Shown here one piece after another: positions 52,416-60,893 of a stretch of 64,000 bases of DNA. Numbering within the stretch: the stretch's first letter is position 1; each line of letters starts with the position of its first letter. Where the stretch lies: contig CANTEO010000002.1 in NCBI GenBank assembly GCA_947652855.1, positions 5,608 to 69,607 of the forward strand. Reading direction: 5' to 3'. Origin of the DNA: an uncultured Roseburia sp. (GTDB lineage Bacteria > Bacillota > Clostridia > Lachnospirales > Lachnospiraceae). The translations under genes were made by a program, and so were the position numbers. The notes beneath the pieces were generated by a model that saw only the letters and a list, made by a program, of their open reading frames with translations, did no database searches and was not told the DNA's origin.

Positions 52416-55400
52416 ATGAAGAAAGTAGTGGCAATGCTGCTCGTTGGCGTTCTTGCAGTCCAGTCATGGATGGGCGTTCCTGTTTATGGAGCGCAGAATG
52501 CGTCAATGGCAGGAACTGAATCGTCAGTGACAGGGGAGGAGCCGACAGTTACGGAACCTGAGCCAACATTGACAGACCCTGTGCCTGCGCAAGGGCAGGG
52601 GATTTTGGAAGTAGAAGTGGGATCTTCTCAACTGATGCCATATCATGGCAGCGTAACGGTGGGGCTTTATAAGGGTGAGAATGAGGTTTCGTCGAAGGAT
52701 TTGACTTATGACGGGACGTCTTCATTCCAGACGGCCCGGTTTTTTGCTGAGGAAGGCGACTATGCCGTCGCTGTCCGTTCTGAGAAATTTGCAGATTATG
52801 CGCAGGAAGTGAAGATTGAAAAAGGCTGGACGACGAAAGTCATGGTATGCTCTTCGCGGGTAGAAGCGGGAGGCAGCGCGCAGCCTGGCTGGTTCCGTCC
52901 CGGTGACGTGAACAGTGACGGAACGGTGGATCAAACAGACGTTTCCTCTGTTTTGCAGGCAGTTCGGTCAGATGCGCCTGAATTGGCGGCTGACGTGAAC
53001 GGAGACGGGAAGCTTGATATGGTGGATTTGCAGCATACCGTGCAGAGCGTGGAGGCGGAGCGCCTTTCTGCCGCTTCAAAATTGGGCATTGTTCAGTCTG
53101 TGCAGTCTGTAGATGGAACTGTGATGGAAGGTGGGCAGGGATTTTTGAATCAGGAGGGGACTGTCACTTTAAAGCCGCAGGATCAGGGCGCGGCGATATC
53201 AAAGAGCAATCCCGTCGCGATGGATTTTGTTCTGGCAGCAGAAGGAGAGAGCTCCGTGCCACTGCAGGGAATGGCGATTCAGGCTCCAATAGAAGAAGAT
53301 GGGGCGCTCCAATCCGGGATTACGGACGGGGAGGCGGTCATTTCTTACATAGATGAAAATGGTGAGGAGAAAAGCGAGTCCATTCCGTTTTCTAATCAAT
53401 CATTCGTTAAGGCGCAGCCTACGATGTCAGGGCGCGCGAAGGCGGCTTCCCTAAGCCGGGCGGCGTCTGTAGGCGTAGAGGCGGACGGCTCTTTGATCCT
53501 TGATTTTGGGACTCAGGTCGCGGTAAAGAGAGTGACCATTAAAATTACCGGGACAAAGAAAACGGAGCCGCTTGTGAATATCGCAAAGGTAGAGTTTGTC
53601 AACGACATGGAAAATCGGATTTCCGCCCCGGAGCTTAACATTCCGAAGCTAAGCCCGATTGAATCGGCAGATAAGAGCTTAACGGCATCCTGGAGCGCAC
53701 AGTCGAATGTGACGGGCTATGAAGTCAGCGTGACAGGGCCGGTGAAGGATTCCGATGGGCTTCAGACGCAGGTTATCAGAGTTGCAGGCACGCAGCATAT
53801 GATCGGATCCTTGAATGACGGAAAGATGATGAACTTTGAAGAGTACAAGGTGAAGGTGCGTTCTGTGAACGGGGATTGGTGCAGCCCGTGGTCTGAGGAA
53901 TTGATTGGGATTCCAAAGCCGACGAAGCTCCCGGCGCCGCCTGATTTTGTTAAGACGGCTGGCAGGTACCGTTCCATTGATGTGTCCTGGAAGGATATGG
54001 ACGACTCTGCAGGATACATGGTTTATTACAAAAAGAAGTCGGAGCCGGAAACAAGCTACCGCCCTGTAGTGGAAGGCTTTACGCCGGTGAAGGAAGGGAC
54101 GGGCAGAATTGACGCCACAAGCTATACGATTCGGGGCTTAGAGGATGAAGTGGAATATTCCGTCTATGTCATTGGATGGAATGAGCTTGGATGGGGCGGA
54201 CGTTCGATTGTGTCTCTGGCGAAGACGAAGACCCTTTCGCCTCCAATGCTTCCTAAATATAAGCTGATCAACACATCAAACGGCACAGGAAAGCTGACGG
54301 CGCATATCGTTTCTGCTTCACATGGAAGCCATAACGGCGCCAAGATGGTAGGCAGCGCGTTGGATGTGGAAAAATACAGCGCTTTAGGGGTAGTGGACGA
54401 TGATTATGCCTCCTATTGGGTGAAAGAGGACTGGGATGACGGCGTGGCCTATCCGGCAAATGGAAAGGGCTTAACGATTGCGCTGGATAACGATTACCAG
54501 ATGAATTTTATCACCTATGCGGCTGCGGATCAGGTTCAGGCAATGCAGTATGTCAGGGTGGATTATTATCAGTCCCAGAATCCTTCAGAGAAACGGACGG
54601 TAGGCGCGCGTCTGTATGAGAAGCGGGATGAGAACGAGAACCCGTTCTATATTGTCAAATTAAATGAATCCATTACGGCGAACAAAGTTACGCTCTCGTT
54701 TGGCAGGGATTCCTCCAGGCAGCCGATGATGGTAGGGGAGGTTCATTTCCATTATTATGATTCGCTTGAAGATGACATCATGGGGCTGTATCAGGATGAA
54801 ATGCACACGACGTTAAGGGCTGACGTTACGAAGGAGACGATTGACGGCTTAGCGGCGCGTCTTGAGACAGTCGATGAGGCAAGCGGTGAGAAGCATCCTT
54901 TATATCGCGAATTGATGCTGGAAATTGAGACGGCGACGGAGATATTAAATTCAGCGCTGGAGCCTTCGTATGAGGTGGATCCGCACATTACAGGAAAGAA
55001 GGACGGCCATCTTGGATTTGGCGGCTTAAATGCATGGCAGCCGCTTGGAAGGGTCGCATATTCAGGGGAGAGCCTGTTGGTTTATGTTGGGCATAACACG
55101 AAGCGGACGGGAGATAACGCAAGCTTACAGCTTGTATTTACGCAGCATCATTCAGAAGCCGCCGGATTTGCTAAGGCAGTGGGCTTAAAAGTGGGCAGGA
55201 ATGAGATTACGGTTCCAAAGATTTCTACCAGCGACTTTGAGCGCGGCGGTCAGATTTATGTCGCGTATACTGGAAATAACGCGTCGGATCAGTATGCGGT
55301 GCGCGTCAGCGGAGGAAGCCGCATACCTGCATTGAGCGTCTATGGCAAGACTGAGGCGGAGCGCATAGATGCGATCCGGGCTTACGTGGAAGACCTTGAG

Positions 55401-57668
55401 GCTTATGTCGGGACGATTGAGGCAGGGCATGAGCAAAGCCACAAGGGGACTGTCGGCGTGGACTATGACTATGACCAGACCAACTGCATCTTAAACGCGA
55501 CTGACATCATGATGAAGGAAATGATGTATTCGCTGCCGGCCACTCAGGTTTGGGCGGGCCTTAAGGGCGCCGAGGATAAGGCGGCGAAGCTGGACGCTGC
55601 ATTAAAGGCAATGGAGCAGACGATGACGCTGTTCTATCATCACAAAGGGTTAAGTGACGAAGCAGGCACAGCACGCGGAAATAACGCCTTGCCGTCACAG
55701 CACTTGAATATCCGCTACATGAGAATGTTTGCAGGCGCGTTTATGTATGCGGCAGGCAACCATATCGGAATTGAATGGGGATCGGCGCCGCTTGCAAGCG
55801 CGCCAAACGATATGTCGGGATTTGGTTGGGGAATCGGCCATGAGATCGGCCATGACATTAACCAGGGGACATATGCGGTCGCGGAAGTGACGAATAACTA
55901 TTTTGCGATGCTCCTGACAGGAACGCAGCGCTTTACGTATGAGAATGTGTATAAAAAAGTGACCTCCGGCTCGGTAGGGCGCGCGTCAAATGTATTTACG
56001 CAGCTTGCGTTGTATTGGCAGCTTCACTTGGCATTTGACAATCAGTCAGATGACCATCATGTGTATGACAATTACGAAGACCAGTTTGCGAACCTGTTCT
56101 TTGCGAGGATGGACACGTATTCCAGAAATCCTGCAAAGGCTCCGCAGGAAGGGCTTACGTTTAGCGGCGGGTCAGATCAGAACCTGATGAGGCTTGCCTG
56201 CGCTTCGGCTGAGAAAAATATCCTTCCATTCTTTGAGCGGTGGGGCATGAGGCCGGATGAAGACACGATTGCCTATGCGTCAAAATATGGCGAGGCGGAC
56301 ACGAAGGCGCTGTACTATGCAAATGAGGACGCCAGGGAATACCGCTTGGCGCATTTAGACGAGGCGGGCTCTATCAAGGAGAAGGATGCTATTCGCTCCG
56401 CGAATGTGACAGCCAGCTCCAATCGCGCGGAAATCACGATTGCGACGAATGAAAGCCAGGATTTGATTTTGGGCTATGAGATCAGCAGAAGCATGATTTC
56501 AAATGGAGAGAAGAAAACAGAAGTGATTGGCTTCGTGCCGATTGACACGGCGGATTCCACGGTTTATGTGGACACTGTGACTACGATTAATAACAGGGTG
56601 CTGGAATATGAAGTGCGGGCAGTTGATAAGTTCTTGAATTATTCCAATGTAAAATCCGCAGGATCCGTAAAGATTCAGACCGACGGCGTATTGAATAAGT
56701 CGGAGTGGACAGTGGAGACTGATCTGACATCGGAAGATGACACGGAGCTGGAGCCGGATGCGGAAGATCCGGACAGCGGGTTTGACGCGACGAATCCGGG
56801 AAATGTGGAAGGAAAGAAGGTCAACAGCATTGAGCGGATCTTAGACAATGATTTGTCGGCAGAGGGAACGTATGCCGGAACGTGTGAAGGCACAGGCGCG
56901 ATCACCATTGATATGCATAAGGTGGAGCAGGTGACTTCCCTGAAATACCAGGGAGATGCGTTAGGCAGCGTTACGGTGGAAGTGAGCCAAGACCAAGAGG
57001 CATGGGTCACGGTAAAAGAAAATTACACAGGGTTAAGCAAAGCGGGGACATCTATCATTTGGTTTGACGCTGTGGAAGAAGGGGAGAGGGATTCCTGGAT
57101 TGGAACCTACGATGCCCGTTACGTGAGGATCACGCTGGCGCATACAGGAGCCGTGTCGATTCAGGAGATTGACGTTTGCGGGCCGTCAGGGGATAACCTT
57201 GAATTTATGACGGCGGAAGACGGCCAGCCAGCCGTTGGCATCCTTTCTGCGGATTACAAATATGGCGATGAAGCGGAAGACGTCATACCGGAAGGCTCCT
57301 TAATCTTTACGGGGACATATAAAGGGAACCCGGCGTACAATGTCGTTGTGCTGTATGACACAGAAGGCAATGTCATTGGTGAGAAGGATGGGAACGTCCT
57401 TGCGAAACAGGTGATATTTGCGGATGTGCCGGAAAACGGAAATCTCGGCGAGACATCTGACGGAACCTGGGTATATTATGTGGAGCCTGGCCAGTGGGAT
57501 GCGGATTCCTTAAAGAAGATTGGCGGCGTGCGCGGTGAGCTGTACCGCGTGGACAATGCCTTAACGCTTGCGGGCGAGCGCGTTGTCAGCGACACGAAGG
57601 TGATTGCCATTCCAGATTCATTGACAAGTATTACGATGCAAGGAGGCAAATATGAGAAAGTGGATTAA
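52416..57668 (+). CDS. Secreted M60 (mucin-type) metallopeptidase with dockerin and carbohydrate-binding modules
   Basis: 1750 residues. After a signal peptide (about 1-25) and a beta-sandwich (about 50-150) comes a dockerin (about 162-215): two calcium loops, DVNSDGTVDQTD from D164 and DVNGDGKLDMVD from D193, with perfect Asp/Asn spacing. Two fibronectin-III-like domains follow (about 400-610), then a discoidin/CBM32-like domain (about 625-790). The M60 unit spans about 865-1290, with the zinc motif HEIGHD at H1142-E1143-H1146 in GWGIGHEIGHD. Further beta domains include a discoidin-like one (about 1475-1600). M60 enzymes cleave O-glycosylated mucins. No LPXTG, membrane helix or basic tail is seen. 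It overlaps the next gene by 17 bases. Confidence 0.93.
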   Translation: MKKVVAMLLVGVLAVQSWMGVPVYGAQNASMAGTESSVTGEEPTVTEPEPTLTDPVPAQGQGILEVEVGSSQLMPYHGSVTVGLYKGENEVSSKDLTYDGTSSFQTARFFAEEGDYAVAVRSEKFADYAQEVKIEKGWTTKVMVCSSRVEAGGSAQPGWFRPGDVNSDGTVDQTDVSSVLQAVRSDAPELAADVNGDGKLDMVDLQHTVQSVEAERLSAASKLGIVQSVQSVDGTVMEGGQGFLNQEGTVTLKPQDQGAAISKSNPVAMDFVLAAEGESSVPLQGMAIQAPIEEDGALQSGITDGEAVISYIDENGEEKSESIPFSNQSFVKAQPTMSGRAKAASLSRAASVGVEADGSLILDFGTQVAVKRVTIKITGTKKTEPLVNIAKVEFVNDMENRISAPELNIPKLSPIESADKSLTASWSAQSNVTGYEVSVTGPVKDSDGLQTQVIRVAGTQHMIGSLNDGKMMNFEEYKVKVRSVNGDWCSPWSEELIGIPKPTKLPAPPDFVKTAGRYRSIDVSWKDMDDSAGYMVYYKKKSEPETSYRPVVEGFTPVKEGTGRIDATSYTIRGLEDEVEYSVYVIGWNELGWGGRSIVSLAKTKTLSPPMLPKYKLINTSNGTGKLTAHIVSASHGSHNGAKMVGSALDVEKYSALGVVDDDYASYWVKEDWDDGVAYPANGKGLTIALDNDYQMNFITYAAADQVQAMQYVRVDYYQSQNPSEKRTVGARLYEKRDENENPFYIVKLNESITANKVTLSFGRDSSRQPMMVGEVHFHYYDSLEDDIMGLYQDEMHTTLRADVTKETIDGLAARLETVDEASGEKHPLYRELMLEIETATEILNSALEPSYEVDPHITGKKDGHLGFGGLNAWQPLGRVAYSGESLLVYVGHNTKRTGDNASLQLVFTQHHSEAAGFAKAVGLKVGRNEITVPKISTSDFERGGQIYVAYTGNNASDQYAVRVSGGSRIPALSVYGKTEAERIDAIRAYVEDLEAYVGTIEAGHEQSHKGTVGVDYDYDQTNCILNATDIMMKEMMYSLPATQVWAGLKGAEDKAAKLDAALKAMEQTMTLFYHHKGLSDEAGTARGNNALPSQHLNIRYMRMFAGAFMYAAGNHIGIEWGSAPLASAPNDMSGFGWGIGHEIGHDINQGTYAVAEVTNNYFAMLLTGTQRFTYENVYKKVTSGSVGRASNVFTQLALYWQLHLAFDNQSDDHHVYDNYEDQFANLFFARMDTYSRNPAKAPQEGLTFSGGSDQNLMRLACASAEKNILPFFERWGMRPDEDTIAYASKYGEADTKALYYANEDAREYRLAHLDEAGSIKEKDAIRSANVTASSNRAEITIATNESQDLILGYEISRSMISNGEKKTEVIGFVPIDTADSTVYVDTVTTINNRVLEYEVRAVDKFLNYSNVKSAGSVKIQTDGVLNKSEWTVETDLTSEDDTELEPDAEDPDSGFDATNPGNVEGKKVNSIERILDNDLSAEGTYAGTCEGTGAITIDMHKVEQVTSLKYQGDALGSVTVEVSQDQEAWVTVKENYTGLSKAGTSIIWFDAVEEGERDSWIGTYDARYVRITLAHTGAVSIQEIDVCGPSGDNLEFMTAEDGQPAVGILSADYKYGDEAEDVIPEGSLIFTGTYKGNPAYNVVVLYDTEGNVIGEKDGNVLAKQVIFADVPENGNLGETSDGTWVYYVEPGQWDADSLKKIGGVRGELYRVDNALTLAGERVVSDTKVIAIPDSLTSITMQGGKYEKVD

Positions 57669-58767
57669 ATACATTGCGGCGGCGTTTTTTCTGATCGCGG
57701 CATTGCCAATGTCCGTTGCGGCGGCAGAACAGAGCAAAGGCGTTTTAACGGCAGATAAAAATGACGTGTCGGTTGCGCTGAACCTTCCAGAGGGCAAGAC
57801 AGAGACGATTACGTCTCTGCGCCTTAAGGTTCGCGTTCATGCAGGAGCCGGCACGATGGGCGAGCCTTCCTTTCGGTTTGATGAGAGCATAAAGAGCGCC
57901 GTAAGGGACGCGGAAATTAAAAAGGAGGCCGACGGAAGCTATTCGGTGGACATCATTCTTTCCGGAAAGAAAGATCAGGCAGTCTTTCAGGGCTCTGAAT
58001 ATGCGAAAATCGGGACATTGTCCCTTAAGCCGACCAGCGCTGAGTATCAGATGAATGTGGAGTTTGCGGGCGCAGGGAAGGAAGATGAGCCGTCCGTGAA
58101 GTATATGGACGCAGGCGGGTTTGATGAGCTGACGGCATATCTGGAAAACGCAAAGACGCTTGAGGTGAAAAATGAGAAGGCCGGCGCGCAGAAGCCGTCA
58201 AAGAAGAAATGGTTTGAAATGCAGCCGACGCTGAACGTCTATGCGAAGAGAGGATCCAAAAAGGTCAATTTTGAGTGGAGTAAAGTGGAAGAGGCCGATG
58301 GATATGTCCTTTATGAATACAATGCAAAAACAAAAAAATATAAGCAAATTAAGGAGATCAAAAAGGCATCTGTCACATCGACTTCAAAACTGTTCAAACT
58401 GGCCTCTTCGCACGCCTTTACGCTGCGCGCTTATAAGTTAAAGCCGGTAAACGAGCCGAAGCACGGCGCATACAGCACACAGGCGAATGTGACGCTTTCC
58501 CCGGATAAGGTGAAAGGGATTTCCAGAAAAGGAAAGAGCAAGTCCATCCTTTCTTGGAAAAAAGTCTCCAATGCGAAAGGATACCAGGTTTGGTGCAGGA
58601 AAAAGAAAGGCGGCAAGTTCAAGCTGGTTAAGACCATCAATAAGGTGAGCGTCACAAAGTATAACCTTAAGAAGCTGAACAAGAAAAATTATCAATTCAA
58701 GGTTCGGGCATTTGTCCTCAACTCAAAGAAAAAGCCTGTTTATGGCGTGTTCAGCGCAGTGAGGTAA
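57652..58767 (+). CDS. Secreted cohesin-like protein with basic fibronectin-III-type tail
   Basis: 371 residues. A signal peptide (about 1-24) precedes a beta-rich domain (about 28-175) with cohesin-like features: alternating strands (TSLRLKVRVHAG, SYSVDIILSGKK), a KIGTLSLKP strand, and total length near 140. Two fibronectin-III-like repeats (about 195-285 and 285-371) follow; they are very Lys-rich and give a strongly basic C-terminus. There is no LPXTG or membrane helix. AGGAGG six bases before ATG supports the start inside the M60 gene, so the pair is translated together. Because the M60 protein carries a dockerin, this is a natural candidate for its docking partner. The cohesin call is by pattern only; the domain could be another immunoglobulin-like sandwich. 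Confidence 0.68.
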   Translation: MRKWIKYIAAAFFLIAALPMSVAAAEQSKGVLTADKNDVSVALNLPEGKTETITSLRLKVRVHAGAGTMGEPSFRFDESIKSAVRDAEIKKEADGSYSVDIILSGKKDQAVFQGSEYAKIGTLSLKPTSAEYQMNVEFAGAGKEDEPSVKYMDAGGFDELTAYLENAKTLEVKNEKAGAQKPSKKKWFEMQPTLNVYAKRGSKKVNFEWSKVEEADGYVLYEYNAKTKKYKQIKEIKKASVTSTSKLFKLASSHAFTLRAYKLKPVNEPKHGAYSTQANVTLSPDKVKGISRKGKSKSILSWKKVSNAKGYQVWCRKKKGGKFKLVKTINKVSVTKYNLKKLNKKNYQFKVRAFVLNSKKKPVYGVFSAVR

Positions 58768-58797
58768 GTTATTTCAGGTTTATAAGGCAGTTCTTTT

Positions 58798-58834
58798 CAG
58801 CCGGCATATTTCGTAGAAATATGCCGGCTGTTTT
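58798..58834 (+). terminator. Strong terminator after the cohesin-like gene
   Basis: Perfect 15-bp stem CAGCCGGCATATTTC/GAAATATGCCGGCTG with a GTA loop, followed by TTTT. From here to the spoIIID promoter (58835-59021) I see no gene or other element. Confidence 0.92.
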
Positions 58835-59021
58835 GTGGAATTGGCCTGTTTTTGAAACGCCATATTGAGGAGGGGCCTAAGGGAATGGCTGAAGCATGGT
58901 GGGCGTTGTCTTTGAGAATGGACGTAAATCACAATTAAGATACGGATGGAGCGGTTTTTGCAAGAAAGCCTCCCGTTTGCGAAGCGCAAGGGATTTCTAT
59001 GGGCAGAATGTGAATGGCCTG

Positions 59022-59050
59022 ACATAATAAAAATATCCCCTGCATACAAT
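59022..59050 (+). promoter_or_regulatory. Sigma-E-like promoter of spoIIID
   Basis: ACATAAT (59022-59028), 14 bases, CATACAAT (59043-59050). The -10 and the spacing fit the mother-cell sigma-E consensus (kmATATT-N14-CATACAnT), as expected for spoIIID. Confidence 0.7.
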
Positions 59051-59078
59051 GTAAAAACAAGTATCGCAGGGGATTCTT

Positions 59079-59333
59079 TTGAAAAGTTATATTGAGGAAA
59101 GAGCTATGGAAATAGCCAGATATATTATCGAGAACAATGCGACAGTAAGACAGACGGCAAAACAGTTTGGGATTAGCAAGAGCACGGTTCACAAAGACGT
59201 AACGGAACGTCTCCCGCAAATCAACCCTACTCTTGCCAAAAACGCCAGAAAAGTATTGGATGTGAACAAATCGGAACGTCATATCCGGGGAGGTCTGGCA
59301 ACGAGGGAAAAATATCTGCATCACCATATTTGA
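59079..59333 (+). CDS. spoIIID: Sporulation transcription factor SpoIIID
   Basis: 84 residues, the standard SpoIIID length. The sequence MKSYIEERAMEIARYIIENNATVRQTAKQFGISKSTVHKD... contains the helix-turn-helix that binds mother-cell promoters, and the C-terminal basic region follows (RHIRGGLATREKY). SpoIIID switches the mother cell from sigma-E to sigma-K gene expression during sporulation. The start is TTG at 59079, preceded by AGGGGAT. It shows the organism can, or recently could, form spores. Confidence 0.96.
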   Translation: MKSYIEERAMEIARYIIENNATVRQTAKQFGISKSTVHKDVTERLPQINPTLAKNARKVLDVNKSERHIRGGLATREKYLHHHI

Positions 59334-59362
59334 TCAGGATACATATGCTCTTTTTTACGCAT

Positions 59363-59398
59363 CGCCGACAGAAAAATAAATCTTTCTGTCGGTGTTTT
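59363..59398 (+). terminator. Terminator after spoIIID
   Basis: CGCCGACAGAAA/TTTCTGTCGGTG pairs over 12 bases (one G-U) with an eight-base loop, followed by TTTT. Confidence 0.88.
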
Positions 59399-59416
59399 CA
59401 TGCAAAAAGAAAAAAT

Positions 59417-59445
59417 TTTACGCCGGATATAGAATATGGTAGAAT
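59417..59445 (+). promoter_or_regulatory. Promoter of the MATE transporter gene
   Basis: TTTACG, 17 bases, TAGAAT preceded by TGG (extended -10), just after the spoIIID terminator. Confidence 0.65.
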
Positions 59446-59470
59446 AAACGGCGAAAGAAGGCGTATGAAT

Positions 59471-60820
59471 ATGCAGGATGCAGAAATCAGACAATATAAA
59501 AAGATGACGGAGACACCTGTTGGAAAGCTTATTTTAGAGCTTGGACTTCCAACTACGATCAGTATGCTGATTACGAATATTTACAATATGGCGGATACGT
59601 TCTATGTCAGCAAAATCAGCATTACGGCCAGCGGGGCCACGGGAATCGTATTTGCCCTGATGGCAGTTCTGCAGGCGTTTGGATTTATGTTTGGCCATGG
59701 CGCGGGGAGCAATATCAGCCGGCTGCTGGGGGCAAAAGAGACTGTGCGCGCAAAAATTTTCACCTCTACCAGTGTATTTCTGGCGCTTTTGACAGGAATT
59801 TTAATCGGAACTTTCGGCCTTATGTTTCCAGACCCGTTTATGCGGGCTTTAGGCAGTACGGATACTATTCTTAAAGACGCAAAAATATACGGGGGTTTTA
59901 TCTTAGTTTCTGGTCCCGCTATGACGGTTGGATGCGTGCTGAACAATATTTTAAGATATGAAGGAGCGGCTGCGTTCGCTATGGCAGGGCTTTGTACAGG
60001 CGGAATTTTAAATATGCTTCTGGATCCGGTTTTGATTTTTCAATGCGATATGGGGATTGCCGGGGCCGGACTATCAACCGCAGTCTCCCAGTATATCAGC
60101 ATAGGCATTCTTCTCCTGCCGTTTCTGCGAAAAAAGACAGTTACAGAAATCAGTTTCCGCTATGTCACAAAAGAAATTTCTGACGTCGGCAATATTATCC
60201 TTACCGGGCTGCCGAGCCTGGCAAGACAGGGGTTAAACAGTATTTCGACAGCGGTTCTCAATCTTCAGGCCGCCATGTTTGGAGATGCGGCGGTTGCTGC
60301 AATGAGCATTGCGGGCCGGTGCGGAAATCTGCTGTTTAGTTTTGCGCTTGGAATTGCACAGGGATTCCAGCCGATTTGCGCATTTAATTATGGAGCCGGA
60401 AAAAAGGAGCGGGTGAAAAAGGCTGTCTGGGTTACTATGTTTCTTGGAATTGGAATAATGGGGATTCTGTGCGCTGTGTGTGATTTTCTTGCGCCTGAAA
60501 TAATTGTTTTGTTCCGGGAGGAAAAGAGCGTTCTTTCGGCCGGAGTGGGAGCGTTCCGCTGGATGTGCCGGACTTTATTTCTGCTTCCGGTTTCTGCAGT
60601 GGGAAGCATGCTGTTTCAAAGCATCGGAAAAAAGGGACGTTCACTTTTCATTGCGGCCCTCCAAAGCGGGCTGATATCCATACCGCTTATGTTTCTTTTG
60701 CCAGGGTATTTTGGAATTGCCGGAATCTGGTCTGCACAGCCGCTTTCCTATCTGGCTGCAGGCATTGTGACCATTCCTGTTTTAATGATTTTTTTTCGGG
60801 AACAGAGAGAAAAATTTTAA
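59471..60820 (+). CDS. MATE-family multidrug/sodium antiporter
   Basis: About 449 residues with twelve membrane helices. The opening TPVGKLILELGLPTTISMLITNIYNMADTFYVSKI is the canonical MatE N-terminus, and the second half repeats it (LTGLPSLARQGLNSISTAVLN). MATE proteins export cationic drugs or metabolites using sodium or proton gradients. GAAGG nine bases before ATG 59471 fits best; ATG 59465 is also possible. The longer open frame would start before the promoter. Codon use is richer in A/T than most of the window. Confidence 0.93.
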   Translation: MQDAEIRQYKKMTETPVGKLILELGLPTTISMLITNIYNMADTFYVSKISITASGATGIVFALMAVLQAFGFMFGHGAGSNISRLLGAKETVRAKIFTSTSVFLALLTGILIGTFGLMFPDPFMRALGSTDTILKDAKIYGGFILVSGPAMTVGCVLNNILRYEGAAAFAMAGLCTGGILNMLLDPVLIFQCDMGIAGAGLSTAVSQYISIGILLLPFLRKKTVTEISFRYVTKEISDVGNIILTGLPSLARQGLNSISTAVLNLQAAMFGDAAVAAMSIAGRCGNLLFSFALGIAQGFQPICAFNYGAGKKERVKKAVWVTMFLGIGIMGILCAVCDFLAPEIIVLFREEKSVLSAGVGAFRWMCRTLFLLPVSAVGSMLFQSIGKKGRSLFIAALQSGLISIPLMFLLPGYFGIAGIWSAQPLSYLAAGIVTIPVLMIFFREQREKF

Positions 60821-60893
60821 AATTCACATATTTTTAAAAAAACAGGATACGCTAAAGCCGTAAGAACTATATTATGTTTGGAGGCTTTGCAAA

